The notes below the pieces were generated by a model that did no database searches, had not been told where the DNA came from, and saw only the letters and a list, made by a program, of their open reading frames with translations. Source: Streptomyces sp. HUAS 15-9 (lineage in GTDB: Bacteria > Actinomycetota > Actinomycetes > Streptomycetales > Streptomycetaceae). Taken from it: a DNA stretch of 64,000 nucleotides. Within the stretch, counting starts at the first letter, position 1; every line of letters begins with the position of its first letter. Made by a program: the position numbers and the translations under genes. The DNA lies in contig NZ_CP106798.1 in NCBI RefSeq assembly GCF_025642155.1, positions 4,774,001 through 4,838,000 of the forward strand, given 5' to 3'. This document shows positions 42,650 to 52,580 of this stretch, one piece after another.

Positions 42650-43015
42650 CTACTCCCGGGTCAGGACCACCGCGGTCCCGTAGGCGCACACCTCCGTGCC
42701 CACGTCCGCCGCGTCGGTCACGTCGAAGCGGAACGCCAGCACCGCGTTGGCGCCACGCGCGCGTGCCTGCTCCACCAGCCGCTCCATGGCCTGGTTGCGG
42801 GTCTGCACGAGAGTCTTCGTCAGCCCCTTGAGCTCACCGCCGATCATCGACTTCAGGCCCGCGCCGATCTGGCTGCCGATGTGCCGTGACCGCACGGTCA
42901 GTCCGAAGACCTCGCCGATGACGTCCTGCACCCGGTGCCCGGGCACGTCGTTGGTGGTCACCACCAGCACATCGGGCTGGGGCCCCTGGCCGCCGCCGTA
43001 TTCGTCGATACCCAT
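42650..43015 (-). CDS. YbjQ/UPF0145 family protein
   Basis: 121-residue protein with the family pattern VLVVTTNDVPGHRVQDVIGE, VFGLTVRSRHIGSQIGAGLK, GGELKGLTKTLVQTRNQAME and ANAVLAFRFDVTDAADVGTE. These pentameric 'heavy-metal-binding' domain proteins have no proven activity. ATG 43015 gives the standard N-terminus. Confidence 0.85.
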   Translation of the reverse strand: MGIDEYGGGQGPQPDVLVVTTNDVPGHRVQDVIGEVFGLTVRSRHIGSQIGAGLKSMIGGELKGLTKTLVQTRNQAMERLVEQARARGANAVLAFRFDVTDAADVGTEVCAYGTAVVLTRE

Positions 43016-43150
43016 GGCTCACAGCTTTGCCCCAGCGCCCGCACAGTGCATCCCGGAGACACCGGTGGAACCTGGGGCGGACACATTGCGTTGATAGCTT
43101 TGTACGGCGGCACGACGCCGTACCGCCTTCACCCTCAGGAGCCCGGAACC

Positions 43151-44146
43151 GTGACGACTCTCGCCCTCGGGCCGAGCTGGCTGGACCCCAACTACCTGCT
43201 CGACACATACAGCATCTGGGGCCTGCTGCTCATCGTGTTCGCCGAGTCGGGCCTGCTCATCGGGTTCTTCCTGCCGGGTGACTCGCTGCTGTTCACCTGC
43301 GGTCTGCTGATCACCTCCGGCAAGCTGAACTTCCCGCTGTGGGCCGCGATCGCCCTCATCTGCGTCGCCGCGATCCTCGGCGACCAGGCGGGTTACATGT
43401 TCGGCAAGAAGGTCGGCCCGTCGCTCTTCAACCGCCCGGACTCCCGTCTCTTCAAGCAGGAGAACGTCACCAAGGCGCACGAGTTCTTCGAGAAGTACGG
43501 CCCGAAGTCTCTGGTCCTGGCCCGCTTCGTGCCCATCGTGCGGACGTTCACGCCGATCATCGCGGGCGTCAGCGGCATGAAGTACCGCTCGTTCCTGGTC
43601 TTCAACATGATCGGTGGCGTCCTGTGGGGCGCGGGCGTCACCCTGCTCGGCTCGTGGCTCGGCAACATCGACTTCGTCAACAAGAACATCGAAGCGATCC
43701 TCATCCTGATCGTCCTGATCTCGGTGGTCCCGATCGCCATCGAGTTCCTGCGGGCCCGCTCCAAGAGCAAGAAGAACCCGCCCGCCGAGGCCCCGGCCGG
43801 ACAGCAGCCCCTCCAGCAGCAGCACCGGGCCCCGGTCATGGACGACGCCACGACCCAGCTGCGCCGCGTCGAGCCGACGTACGAGCAGCAGCAGCCGCAG
43901 CAGCAGCCGTACGGCTCGAACCAGGCCTACGGGAATCAGGCCTACGGGAATCAGGCTTACGGCAACCAGGGCTATGGCGGTCCGGCCTACGGGAACCAGG
44001 CCTATGGCGACCAGGCCTACAGCGACCAGGGTTACGGCGATCAGGAGTACGGCCGGCAGTACCAGGGCCACGACAACCAGTACTACGACCAGCAGCAGTA
44101 CCCGTACGACTACAACCAGGGTCAGGGCAACCACAGCGCCCAGTGA
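43151..44146 (+). CDS. DedA-family membrane protein with YGNQ-rich tail
   Basis: 331-residue protein. Residues 1-205 are a DedA (VTT/SNARE-associated) domain: FFLPGDSLLFTCGLLITSG, ARFVPIVRTFTPIIAGVSGM with the conserved Arg, and GVLWGAGVTLLGSWLGNIDF. DedA proteins recycle undecaprenyl phosphate or other lipids. The last 120 residues are a disordered cytosolic tail of Gln-rich stretches (QQQPQQQPYGSNQAYG) and about ten near-repeats of the type AYGNQ/AYGDQ. GTG 43151 has AGGAG nine bases upstream. The tail is unusual for the family. Confidence 0.87.
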   Translation: MTTLALGPSWLDPNYLLDTYSIWGLLLIVFAESGLLIGFFLPGDSLLFTCGLLITSGKLNFPLWAAIALICVAAILGDQAGYMFGKKVGPSLFNRPDSRLFKQENVTKAHEFFEKYGPKSLVLARFVPIVRTFTPIIAGVSGMKYRSFLVFNMIGGVLWGAGVTLLGSWLGNIDFVNKNIEAILILIVLISVVPIAIEFLRARSKSKKNPPAEAPAGQQPLQQQHRAPVMDDATTQLRRVEPTYEQQQPQQQPYGSNQAYGNQAYGNQAYGNQGYGGPAYGNQAYGDQAYSDQGYGDQEYGRQYQGHDNQYYDQQQYPYDYNQGQGNHSAQ

Positions 44147-44168
44147 GCGGCGCCGGGTGCCACCCGGC

Positions 44169-45833
44169 TCAGAAGCCCCTGGTCCGTTTGGCGGCCCGGC
44201 GCTTCCCGGCGGAGCCGACCCGCAGGAACAGCCGCGAGATCTCCGCCCCCAGGTTCACCCCGATGGCGATGGCCATGGCCAGTGAAGCGGCCTTGGCCAG
44301 CGACACAAGGCCCTTGTCGACCTCGTTCTGCGCCATCGACAGCAGCCCGAAGTAGGTCGCCGAACCCGGCAGCAACGGTCCGATCGCCGCGGTCGTGTAC
44401 GGCAGCGCGGACGCGAACCGGTACCGCGACAGCAGCTGCCCGAACAGTCCGACCAGGCCCGCCGCCACGGCCGTGGAGGCCACCGGCGAGATACCGCCGG
44501 CGTAGTGCATCGCGCCGTACACCGACCAGGCCACGCCCCCGTTGAGGGTCACCGGCAGCACGGTGGACCGTTCCTGCTGGAGCAGCACCGCGAAGGTCAG
44601 CGACAGCAGCATGGACGCCGCGATCTGCAGCAGCGGCCGCTCGGCGATGTTCAGCGCCGCGTCCGGGTTGAGCGTGCCGCCCACCTTCACGCCGAAGTAG
44701 AGGATGACCAGCACCCCGATGACGATGCCGACGAAGAAGTACATGACCTCCAGCAGCCGGGCCGCCGCGGTGATGTAGAAGCCGGTCAGACCGTCCTGCA
44801 CACCCGCCACCAGCGCCCGCCCGGGCAGCAGCGCGAACAGTCCACCGGTGACGACGGCGGACGCCTTGACGTCGACGTGCGCCAGCGCGAAGGCCACGCC
44901 GATCATCGCGGGCGGCATCGCGGCCACCGTGAACTGGTAGAACTCCGGCAGCCCGCGCCCCGCGCACAGCCACGCCAGCCGGTCGCCGAGCATCGCGCCC
45001 AGCATGGCCGCGACGAACACGATCAGGTCACCGCCGACCAGCAGGGAGGCCGCACCGGCCAGCAGCCCGCTCGCCACGGTCAGCGCCCAGCCGGGGTACG
45101 GGTGGCGGTTTCGGCGGATCTCGGCGAGCCGCCGGTAGGCCTCCTCGAGGGAGACATGGGTCTCCGGGTCGGTGAGGTCGTCCACGAGCCGGAAGACGGC
45201 TGCCAGCCGCGTGTAGTCGGTGCCCCGGCGGCGCACCGTCCGGGACGCCGTCACCGGGTCGTCCACCAGGGACGGCTGGTACGAGATCGACAGCAGCGTG
45301 AAGGTGACGGTCGGCTCGCAGCGGTCCAGCGCGTACGCCCGGCAGACGGCGAACATCGCCGCCTCCACGTCCTCGGCGTTCTCGCCGCCCGCCAGCAGCA
45401 GCTCGCCGATACGCAGGGTCAGGTCGAGCACGCGCGGGACGGCCGGACCGCCCTCCTCCTCCGCCTTCTGTACCGGCTCCGGTGCCGGACGCTCCGCCAC
45501 CGGCATGCGCAGCATCGTGCGCATCCGGTCCTGCCAGGGCGCGTCCTTGGTCAGGCTGACGGCGGGTATGCCCGTCGCCGGGGTGAACAGGGCCGGGGCC
45601 TGCCGGGCGTCGTAGGTGCTCGGCGGAGTGAACGCCGAGCCCTCCGGCTCCGCGCCCGGCGGCTGGAGGACATCCAGGCCCTCGGGCAGGACGAACTCCG
45701 AGGTCGTCTCGGACTCACCGGCTGCCTTGGGGACCTCCAGCCCCTGCGGAAGGGCGAACTCGGACGTGATCTCGGGGTCGTACGCACTCCTCGCCTCGTC
45801 CGACTGCGGCTTGCGGTCCTCCGCGTCCGTCAC
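44169..45833 (-). CDS. ThrE-type threonine/serine exporter
   Basis: 554-residue protein of the ThrE (DUF1212 plus DUF3815) family. A 130-residue acidic and Pro-rich N-terminus precedes the cytosolic amphipathic domain (LDLTLRIGELLLAGGENAED, VEAAMFAVCRAYALDRCEPT) and about ten membrane helices (LIVFVAAMLGAMLGDRLAWL, VVTGGLFALLPGRALVAGVQ, LPYTTAAIGPLLPGSATYFG). ThrE exports threonine and serine by proton antiport. GTG 45833 with GGGAG ten bases upstream; the earlier ATG at 45857 is less likely. Convergent with the DedA gene. Confidence 0.83.
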   Translation of the reverse strand: MTDAEDRKPQSDEARSAYDPEITSEFALPQGLEVPKAAGESETTSEFVLPEGLDVLQPPGAEPEGSAFTPPSTYDARQAPALFTPATGIPAVSLTKDAPWQDRMRTMLRMPVAERPAPEPVQKAEEEGGPAVPRVLDLTLRIGELLLAGGENAEDVEAAMFAVCRAYALDRCEPTVTFTLLSISYQPSLVDDPVTASRTVRRRGTDYTRLAAVFRLVDDLTDPETHVSLEEAYRRLAEIRRNRHPYPGWALTVASGLLAGAASLLVGGDLIVFVAAMLGAMLGDRLAWLCAGRGLPEFYQFTVAAMPPAMIGVAFALAHVDVKASAVVTGGLFALLPGRALVAGVQDGLTGFYITAAARLLEVMYFFVGIVIGVLVILYFGVKVGGTLNPDAALNIAERPLLQIAASMLLSLTFAVLLQQERSTVLPVTLNGGVAWSVYGAMHYAGGISPVASTAVAAGLVGLFGQLLSRYRFASALPYTTAAIGPLLPGSATYFGLLSMAQNEVDKGLVSLAKAASLAMAIAIGVNLGAEISRLFLRVGSAGKRRAAKRTRGF

Positions 45834-45890
45834 TGAAGAGCACTCCCTGTACGACACTCCGACAGGCTCAGTATGCGCACAGAGATGCCG

Positions 45891-45920
45891 ACGGGCCGCA
45901 CGCGTGCGCGTGCGGCCCGT
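45891..45920 (-). terminator. Hairpin terminator of ppa
   Basis: Perfect 13-bp stem ACGGGCCGCACGC / GCGTGCGGCCCGT with a four-base loop, 17 bases beyond the ppa stop on the minus strand. Confidence 0.8.
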
Positions 45921-45936
45921 TCACAGGAGTGGGGTC

Positions 45937-46443
45937 TCAGTGACCGCCCTCCTCCTTGAAGCGCTTGTACGACCGCTCGATCTCCGCCTCGGCGTCGGTG
46001 CGGCCCACCCAGTTGGCGCCCTCGACGGACTTGCCGGGCTCCAGGTCCTTGTAGACCTCGAAGAAGTGCTGGATCTCCAGACGGTCGAACTCCGACACGT
46101 GGTGGATGTCGCGCAGGTGCTCGACACGCGGGTCGGTGGCCGGAACGCACAGCAGCTTGTCGTCGCCGCCCGCCTCGTCCGTCATGCGGAACATGCCGAT
46201 CGCGCGGCACTTGATCAGGCAGCCCGGGAAGGTCGGTTCGTCCAGGATGACCAGCGCGTCCAGCGGGTCGCCGTCCTCGCCGAGGGTGTTCTCGACGAAG
46301 CCGTAGTCGGTCGGGTAGGCGGTCGAGGTGAAGAGACGACGGTCCAGGCGGATCCGACCCGACTCGTGGTCCACCTCGTACTTGTTCCGCGAACCCTTCG
46401 GGATCTCGATCGTGACGTCGAACTCCACCGGTGGCTCCTCCAT
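45937..46443 (-). CDS. ppa: Inorganic pyrophosphatase
   Basis: 168-residue family I enzyme that splits pyrophosphate to two phosphates, pulling biosynthetic reactions forward in the cytoplasm. Active-site pattern: [40 protein letters not shown] and [13 protein letters not shown], with the PROSITE-like DGDPLDALV metal site. Length is standard for bacteria. ATG 46443 is used; a GTG at 46452 would add three residues. Divergent from the carboxypeptidase gene with about 70 bases between. Confidence 0.93.
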   Translation of the reverse strand: MEEPPVEFDVTIEIPKGSRNKYEVDHESGRIRLDRRLFTSTAYPTDYGFVENTLGEDGDPLDALVILDEPTFPGCLIKCRAIGMFRMTDEAGGDDKLLCVPATDPRVEHLRDIHHVSEFDRLEIQHFFEVYKDLEPGKSVEGANWVGRTDAEAEIERSYKRFKEEGGH

Positions 46444-46513
46444 GATCAGCACATAGTTCTGGTGGTTAAGTGTCCCTCACGCAGGTGTGTGATCGCGAAA
46501 GGGGCTGGTCCTT

Positions 46514-48097
46514 GTGCCAGAACTGAGGCCTTGGCGCGCCGCGAGACCGCATGTGGTGCGGATCGCGGGTGCCGTACGACCGCGTCTGGCACGGGTCGCG
46601 CGGGGCACCCGGGCCGTGCGGCCACGCCTCGCGGCGCTCGTCCGGCCTGCGCGTTCGCGGACCCTGAAGACCTGGCAGTACACCGCGGGCGCCGCCACCG
46701 CCGGGCTGGCACTGGCCGCCGGCGTCGTGACCACCGCCGGCCCCTGGGACGCCAACGGTCAGCGTACGGCCGAGCGGGAGCGGGCGGTCGCCCGGCAGCG
46801 GGCAGGTGGCACAGATCACGGTCGTAACTCCGATACGACGGACGCCGCACCCCGGCCCGCGCCCAGCGCCGCGTCCGTCCTGACCGGCCTGGGCGGCGCC
46901 ACGGGCACCGTGAACACCAAGAAGGCCCCGGTGTCCGGAAAACCCCTCGCGGACGTCCTGGCGCCGCTTCTGGACGTTCCGGAGCTCGGCAGCGCCCACA
47001 CCGCGGCGGTGGTCGACGTGGCCACCGGCAAGCGCCTGTACGGCTCCGGCGCCGACACGGCCCTCACCCCTGCCTCCACCACGAAGATCGCCACCGCCGT
47101 CGCCGCCCTCTCCGCGCTCGGCGCCGACCACCGCCTCACCACCCGGGCCGCCCTGGAGCCGGACACCAAGGAGCTCGTCCTGGTCGGCGGCGGCGACCCG
47201 ACGCTCACCGCGCACAAGAAGGCGGACAGCTGGGCGAGCCTGCGCACACTGGCCGCCGACACCGCTGCCGCACTGAAGAAGCGCGGGGTCTCGAAGATCA
47301 CGCTCTCCTACGACACCACCCTCTACACGGGCCCCTCGATCCACCCCATCGGCGTCAACGACAACCTCGCTCCCGTCAGCGCCCTGATGGCCGACGAGGG
47401 CCGCACCGACGACTCGGCCAGTGGCCCGGTGACCCGGGTCGCCGACCCGGCGGCGGACGCGGCCCGCAAGTTCGCCGGCTTCCTCAAGAACGCCGGCGTC
47501 ACGACGACGGCACCGGGCCCCTCCAAGGCCACCGGCCGCTCCACCACCCTCGCCACCGTCTCCTCACCCCCGCTCTCCGCCCTGGTCGAACGCATGCTGA
47601 CCAACAGCGACAACGACATCGCCGAGGCCCTGGCCCGCCAGACGGCCCTCGCGAGCGGCAAGCCGGCGAGCTTCGAGGACGGGGCGGCCGCGATCGCCTC
47701 CCGGCTGAAGAAGCTGGGGCTGCCCATGCCCGGCGCCTCGTTCCACGACGGCAGCGGCCTGAACCGCGACGACAGACTGACGGCGGACCTGCTGACGGCC
47801 CTCCTCGTCCAGGCGGGCTCACCGGCCCACCCCGACCTCCGCCCGGTCCTCACGGGCCTCCCGGTGGCGGGCTTCACCGGCACCCTCAGCGCCCGCTACA
47901 CGGACGGCGCGGCGGGCGTGGTCCGAGCCAAGACGGGCACCCTGACCGGCGTCAACACCCTGGCAGGCACGGTCGTCGACGAGGACGGCCGCCTCCTGGC
48001 GTTCGCCTTCCTGGCCACGAACACGACAAGCCCCCTGGACGCCCAGTCAGCACTGGACAGAACGGCTACGGCACTGGCGGGGTGCGGCTGCGGTTAG
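46514..48097 (+). CDS. dacB: D-alanyl-D-alanine carboxypeptidase/endopeptidase (S13, PBP4-type)
   Basis: 527-residue penicillin-binding protein for peptidoglycan trimming. A basic cytosolic N-terminus (about 50 residues) and one membrane segment (YTAGAATAGLALAAGVVTTA) anchor it. Catalytic motifs are complete: SxxK in TPASTTKIA (about residue 192), SxN in TNSDNDIAEA, and KTG in RAKTGTLTGV. Insert regions of the S13 family lie between SxxK and SxN. GTG 46514 is the annotated start. It is divergent from ppa, the conserved Streptomyces order. Confidence 0.88.
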   Translation: MPELRPWRAARPHVVRIAGAVRPRLARVARGTRAVRPRLAALVRPARSRTLKTWQYTAGAATAGLALAAGVVTTAGPWDANGQRTAERERAVARQRAGGTDHGRNSDTTDAAPRPAPSAASVLTGLGGATGTVNTKKAPVSGKPLADVLAPLLDVPELGSAHTAAVVDVATGKRLYGSGADTALTPASTTKIATAVAALSALGADHRLTTRAALEPDTKELVLVGGGDPTLTAHKKADSWASLRTLAADTAAALKKRGVSKITLSYDTTLYTGPSIHPIGVNDNLAPVSALMADEGRTDDSASGPVTRVADPAADAARKFAGFLKNAGVTTTAPGPSKATGRSTTLATVSSPPLSALVERMLTNSDNDIAEALARQTALASGKPASFEDGAAAIASRLKKLGLPMPGASFHDGSGLNRDDRLTADLLTALLVQAGSPAHPDLRPVLTGLPVAGFTGTLSARYTDGAAGVVRAKTGTLTGVNTLAGTVVDEDGRLLAFAFLATNTTSPLDAQSALDRTATALAGCGCG

Positions 48098-49391
48098 GGG
48101 GACGTGGGGCAGGTTTGCCCACGGTGACCGCTTACGGGGGTGGCACCGGCTGTCGCCCGCAGCGTGCGGAGAGTGGGGCGGCAGCACTGCTTGCACGGTG
48201 GTGCGCCCTGCTGCGGTGATGCCGCCTACCGCTTGCCGCTACCGCCGCCGTTGCGTGCTCGGGCCGGTTGGAGCCCACCGCAGGCCGTCACAGCCTGCCG
48301 CCGCGGGTGCCGCCGCATCACCTGCTGTCGGCCGCGTGCGGTGGTCGCTCGATCGCGACGGCTGCCGCTCGCCGCTTGCCGGGGTGGCGCAGCCCCATCG
48401 CCTGCAGCCCACCGCTTGCCGGAGCCGTCCGCAGCCGTTGGCTCCAGGCACCGCCTGCCGCCCACCGTCGCCATTGCGCCGGGGGCGCGTCGGTATTGCC
48501 TGCCGTGCGTCACTTGCCGCGGTGGCGCCGCTGCGCTGCCTGCGCCTGCTGCCTGTAGCCGCAGCGTGGCGCGCGCCATATAGCCTGCGGCCGCTGGCCG
48601 TTGCCGTGGCGCGCCCGCATCGCCTTGCGTCGACGGCTTGCCGCCACCGCTGGGGCGCGCCGTCATTGCCCATCGTGGGTCGCTTGCTGCCGCTGCGCTG
48701 CCTGCGCCTGCTGCCTGTAGCCGCAGCGTGGCGCGCGCCATAGCCGCCGGCCGCTGGCCGTTGCCGTGGCGCGCCCGCATCGCCTTGCGTCGACGGCTTG
48801 CCGCCACCGCTGGGGCGCGCCGTCATTGCCCATCGTGCGTCGCTTGCTGCCGTGGTGCGGCCGTGGCCTGCTGCCTGTAGCCGCAGCGTGGCGCGCGCCA
48901 TAGCCGCCGGCCGCTGGCCGTTGCCGTGGCGCGCCCGCATCGCCTTGCGTCGACGGCTTGCCGCCACCGCTGGGGCGCGCCGTCATTGCCCATCGTGCGT
49001 CGCTTGCTGCCGTGGTGCGGCCGTGGCCTGCGCCCGCTGCCTGCCGCCATCGCTTGCGCTGGGGCGCGCTGACATTGCCTGCCGGACGTTGCTTGCCGCA
49101 GTGGTGTGGTCGCACTGCCTGCTCCCGCTGCCTGTCGTCGTAGCGCCCTGCGCGCCCCACCGCCTCCGGCCGCTGCCCATCGCCGCGGCGCGCCCGCATC
49201 GCCTGTCGTCCAGTGCCGCCGCGCAGCCGCACTTCCTGCCCCTCGCCGCCGTGGGCAGTCGTTCCGCAGGGCGGGGCGGGTGATTCCGGGGTGGGCGATG
49301 AGTGGTCCGGCTCCGCCCACGCAGGCAGCTCGCGATCAACCGACCCCGTCACAGCCTGCCCCAAGTGGGAACGCTCACGTACGGTTGACGC
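48098..49391 (+). other. 1.3-kb non-coding region with degenerate GC-rich repeats
   Basis: No gene is supported between the carboxypeptidase and the metalloprotease. Many frames stay open on both strands because stop codons are rare in this GC-rich repeat, but the translations are Arg/Ala/Cys-rich and shift frame between copies. Degenerate relatives of the core repeat fill 48180-48555 and 49031-49260 (recurring CGCTTGCCG, CATCGCCTGC and TGGCGCGC words). Confidence 0.7.
48556..49030 (+). repeat. Tandem array, 160-bp period, three copies
   Basis: Copies at 48556-48717 (162 bp), 48718-48877 (160 bp) and 48878-49030 (partial). Copies 2 and 3 are identical until the third breaks off; copy 1 differs at a few sites. 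Each unit looks built from about four 40-bp submonomers starting TGG(C/G)GCGCGC, so it is a higher-order repeat. Period 160 is not a multiple of three, which argues against coding. Confidence 0.9.
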
Positions 49392-50516
49392 ATGACGAGC
49401 ATCGGTGGCACGGAGATGGTCGACTGGAATCTCGCGGTGGCGACCGCGACCCGGCTCGTGCGGCCGGGGCCCGACGTGAGCCGTGACGAGGCCCGGGCCG
49501 TCGTCGCGGAGCTGCGCCGGCATGCCAAGGCCTCGGAGGAGCACGTGCGGGGCTTCACCCGGTTGGGCACCGAAGTCACCCACGACACCCCCGTACTCGT
49601 CGTCGACCGCCCCGGCTGGGTGCGGGCGAACGTCGCCGGGTTCCGGGAGATCCTCAAGCCGCTGCTCGACAAGATGCAGGAGCGACGCGGCGGCACACCC
49701 GGCGGCGCGGTCCTCGGCGCCGTCGGTGGCAAGGTGACCGGCGTCGAACTCGGCATGCTGCTCTCCTTCCTGTCCTCCCGTGTCCTCGGCCAGTACGAGA
49801 CCTTCGCCCCGGCCGGCCGCGACCTCCCGGCAGGCGAGAACGGCGGCGGCCGGCTGCTGCTGGTCGCGCCGAACATCGTCCACGTGGAGCGTGAACTCGA
49901 CGTACAGCCGCACGACTTCCGCCTGTGGGTGTGCCTGCACGAGGAGACGCACCGCACACAGTTCACCGCGGTGCCGTGGCTGCGCGATCACCTGGAGGGT
50001 GAAATCCAGTCGTTCTTGGCGGAGACCGACGTCGACCCGATGACGGTCCTCGAACGCATCCGAGAGGCCGCCCAGTCGCTCGCCGGCGGCCGCCCCGAGG
50101 GCGAGGAGGACGACGGGGGCCGGTCGTTCGTGGAGCTCGTGCAGACCCCGGCCCAGCGTGAGATCCTCGGCCGCCTCACCGCCGTGATGTCCCTCCTGGA
50201 GGGCCACGCCGACTTCGTGATGGACGGGGTCGGTCCGCAGGTCGTACCGACCGTCTCGGAGATCCGCGAGAAGTTCCAGCAGCGCCGCGCCAAGGGCGCC
50301 TCCCGCCTGGACATGACCCTGCGCAAGCTGCTGGGTCTGGATGCCAAACTCAGGCAGTACCGGGACGGCGAACGGTTCGTACGAGCCGTCGTCGAACAGG
50401 TCGGCATGGACGGCTTCAACCGCGTGTGGACCTCCCCGAACACCCTGCCCACCAAGGCGGAGATCGCCAAACCGGCGGACTGGGTCGCGCGGGTGCACCG
50501 CAGGCCGGAGCCGTGA
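49392..50516 (+). CDS. Zinc-dependent metalloprotease, F420-biosynthesis-associated family (DUF2342)
   Basis: 374-residue actinobacterial protein. The zinc site reads LWVCLHEETHRTQF (HExxH) with a downstream Glu region LEGHADFVMD, as in the DUF2342 group called 'coenzyme F420 biosynthesis-associated'. No signal peptide; the N-terminus MVDWNLAVATATRLVRPGPD is conserved. Its substrate and link to F420 remain unproven. It precedes tilS and hpt on the same strand. Confidence 0.85.
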   Translation: MTSIGGTEMVDWNLAVATATRLVRPGPDVSRDEARAVVAELRRHAKASEEHVRGFTRLGTEVTHDTPVLVVDRPGWVRANVAGFREILKPLLDKMQERRGGTPGGAVLGAVGGKVTGVELGMLLSFLSSRVLGQYETFAPAGRDLPAGENGGGRLLLVAPNIVHVERELDVQPHDFRLWVCLHEETHRTQFTAVPWLRDHLEGEIQSFLAETDVDPMTVLERIREAAQSLAGGRPEGEEDDGGRSFVELVQTPAQREILGRLTAVMSLLEGHADFVMDGVGPQVVPTVSEIREKFQQRRAKGASRLDMTLRKLLGLDAKLRQYRDGERFVRAVVEQVGMDGFNRVWTSPNTLPTKAEIAKPADWVARVHRRPEP

Positions 50517-50708
50517 GGCGCATGGGGCACGTCGTGAACGGAATCCGGCCGACGGCAGGAGAACGCCCCCTCAATCACCCGTCCGAGGGACCGTGAGGGT
50601 TGGGTAGGCGTGCAATGCTCGGGGAACCGCCCGTTTCTGTCACCATCTACACACTCTGAGTGACCGGCCTCGGGCTCACCCCCGAAAACTTCATGAAGGG
50701 AACCGGAC

Positions 50709-51755
50709 ATGGGTCCCCATCCTGCGGTCGCGGCGATACGCCTGGCGGTCCGCCGCGTCCTTCACGACATCCTCACCGACCACAGCCCCCATATCTCCGC
50801 CGACGACTCCCCGGGCGGCGCGTACGAGCGTTCCCCGTCCCCGTCCCCGCTCGTGCTCGTGGCGTGCTCCGGCGGCGCCGACTCCATGGCACTCGCCTCC
50901 GCCCTGGCGTTCGAGGCGCCCAAACTCGGCATCCGCGCCGGCGGCATCACCGTCGACCACGGCCTCCAGCCCGGCTCCGACCTGCGCGCCGACGAGGTCG
51001 CCCTGAGGCTGCGCGAACTCGCCCTCGACCCGGTCGAGTCCATCGCCGTGACCGTGGGTCGCGACGGCGGGCCCGAAGCCGCCGCCCGCGACGCCCGCTA
51101 CGCCGCCCTCGACGCCGCGGCCGAACGCCACGGCGCCACCGCGATCCTGCTCGGCCACACCCGCGACGACCAGGCCGAAACCGTCCTCCTCGGCCTCGCC
51201 CGCGGCTCCGGCATCCGCTCCCTGTCCGGAATGGCCGCGGTCTCGGGGGCCGACGGCCGTTACCGCCGCCCCTTCCTCCAGCTCGACCGGCAGACCGCCC
51301 GCAAGGCCTGCATGGTCCAGTCGCTCCCGGTGTGGGACGACCCGCACAACGCCGACCCGGCCTACACGCGCTCCCGGCTCCGCCACGAGGGCCTGCCCGC
51401 CCTGGAGAAGGCCCTCGGCAAGGGCGTCGTCGAGGCACTCGCCCGCACGGCCCAGCTCTCCCGCGACGACGCCGACGCCCTGGACGCCTGGGCCAGCCAG
51501 GCCGAGTCCTCCGTCCTCGACGCCACCGGCCTGCTCGAGTGCGCCAAGCTCTATGCTCTGCCGCCCGCCGTGCGCCGCCGCATCCTGCGCCGCGCCGCCA
51601 TCCGCGCGGGCGCCCCGGCCGGCTCGCTGTTCGCCCGGCACATCGAGGAAGTCGACCGGCTGATCACCGGCTGGCGCGGCCAGGGAGCCATCAATCTCCC
51701 GGGCAAAGTCGTCGCCCAGCGCCAGGGTGGCAGACTGGTGATTCGGCAAGGCTGA
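50709..51755 (+). CDS. tilS: tRNA(Ile)-lysidine synthetase
   Basis: 348-residue N-type ATP pyrophosphatase that attaches lysine to C34 of tRNA-Ile(CAU), changing its codon from AUG to AUA. PP-loop [16 protein letters not shown] near residues 50-65, then [20 protein letters not shown] and the TilS-type [36 protein letters not shown]. It lacks a long C-terminal domain, as usual in actinobacteria. ATG 50709 follows GAAGGGAACCGG. Next comes hpt, an order conserved in many bacteria (tilS-hpt-ftsH). Confidence 0.92.
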   Translation: MGPHPAVAAIRLAVRRVLHDILTDHSPHISADDSPGGAYERSPSPSPLVLVACSGGADSMALASALAFEAPKLGIRAGGITVDHGLQPGSDLRADEVALRLRELALDPVESIAVTVGRDGGPEAAARDARYAALDAAAERHGATAILLGHTRDDQAETVLLGLARGSGIRSLSGMAAVSGADGRYRRPFLQLDRQTARKACMVQSLPVWDDPHNADPAYTRSRLRHEGLPALEKALGKGVVEALARTAQLSRDDADALDAWASQAESSVLDATGLLECAKLYALPPAVRRRILRRAAIRAGAPAGSLFARHIEEVDRLITGWRGQGAINLPGKVVAQRQGGRLVIRQG

Positions 51756-51832
51756 ATCTCTCTCCTGGGGGAGACGCCCGGTCTCTTCTTCCGGAGGGGC
51801 CGGCCGGCCGTGAACCGGGACGACCGAAAGTG

Positions 51833-52393
51833 ATGCGGGTGGACGCGAAAGACATGGGTGCCGACCTTCAGCAGGTGCTCATCACCAAGGAAGAGATCGA
51901 CGCGAAGCTGGCCGAGCTGGCCGCGAAGATCGACGCGGAGTACGCGGGCAGGGACCTGTTGATCGTCGGCGTGCTCAAGGGCGCGGTGATGGTCATGGCG
52001 GACCTCGCCCGGGCGCTGTCCACCCCCGTCACCATGGACTGGATGGCCGTGTCCTCGTACGGCGCGGGCACCCAGTCCTCCGGTGTCGTCAGGATCCTCA
52101 AGGACCTCGACACCGACATCAAGGGCAAGCACGTCCTGATCGTCGAGGACATCATCGACTCCGGCCTGACCCTGTCCTGGCTGCTGTCCAACCTCGGCTC
52201 GCGCGAGCCGGAGTCGCTCAAGGTGTGCACCCTGCTGCGCAAGCCGGACGCCGCCAAGGTGGCCATCGACGTCGAGTGGGTCGGCTTCGACATCCCCAAC
52301 GAGTTCGTCGTGGGCTACGGCCTCGACTACGCCGAGAAGTACCGCAACCTCCCGTTCGTCGGTACGCTCGCGCCTCACGTCTACGGCGGCTGA
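51833..52393 (+). CDS. hpt: Hypoxanthine phosphoribosyltransferase
   Basis: 186-residue purine-salvage enzyme. PRPP-binding loop [18 protein letters not shown], the PPi loop [16 protein letters not shown] and the purine-contact [20 protein letters not shown] are all present. Start may be ATG 51833, GTG 51830 or a later ATG at 51854. Seventy-eight bases separate it from tilS, so the two are probably cotranscribed. Confidence 0.93.
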   Translation: MRVDAKDMGADLQQVLITKEEIDAKLAELAAKIDAEYAGRDLLIVGVLKGAVMVMADLARALSTPVTMDWMAVSSYGAGTQSSGVVRILKDLDTDIKGKHVLIVEDIIDSGLTLSWLLSNLGSREPESLKVCTLLRKPDAAKVAIDVEWVGFDIPNEFVVGYGLDYAEKYRNLPFVGTLAPHVYGG

Positions 52394-52580
52394 GCCTCGC
52401 ACGGCCCAGTCTCGTAAGACGATCGGGAACCCCAGCGGGTTTCGCGCCGTTGGAGCATGCAGAGACGGGATTGACAGCAGTCCTGTGCGGCTTCGCGCAA
52501 CAATGCTGGGGTACCGTCAGAAGAACTGTCTTATCAAACTCACTATGGCAGGAGGGACGGGGCGACACCGCTCCGTATGG

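Noticed and set aside
42366..42831. Extra ORFs within and after the duplicated tipA segment
   Set aside because: They are out-of-frame copies or shadows of the TipAS coding sequence without start signals.
48198..49283. Several + strand ORFs within the repeat field
   Set aside because: The period of 160 is not divisible by three, the products are Arg/Ala/Cys-rich without domains, and no ribosome sites are seen.
48663..50498. 611-residue minus-strand ORF across the repeat field and the metalloprotease gene
   Set aside because: Half of it is antisense to a clear metalloprotease gene and the rest reads through non-coding repeats with frame shifts between units.
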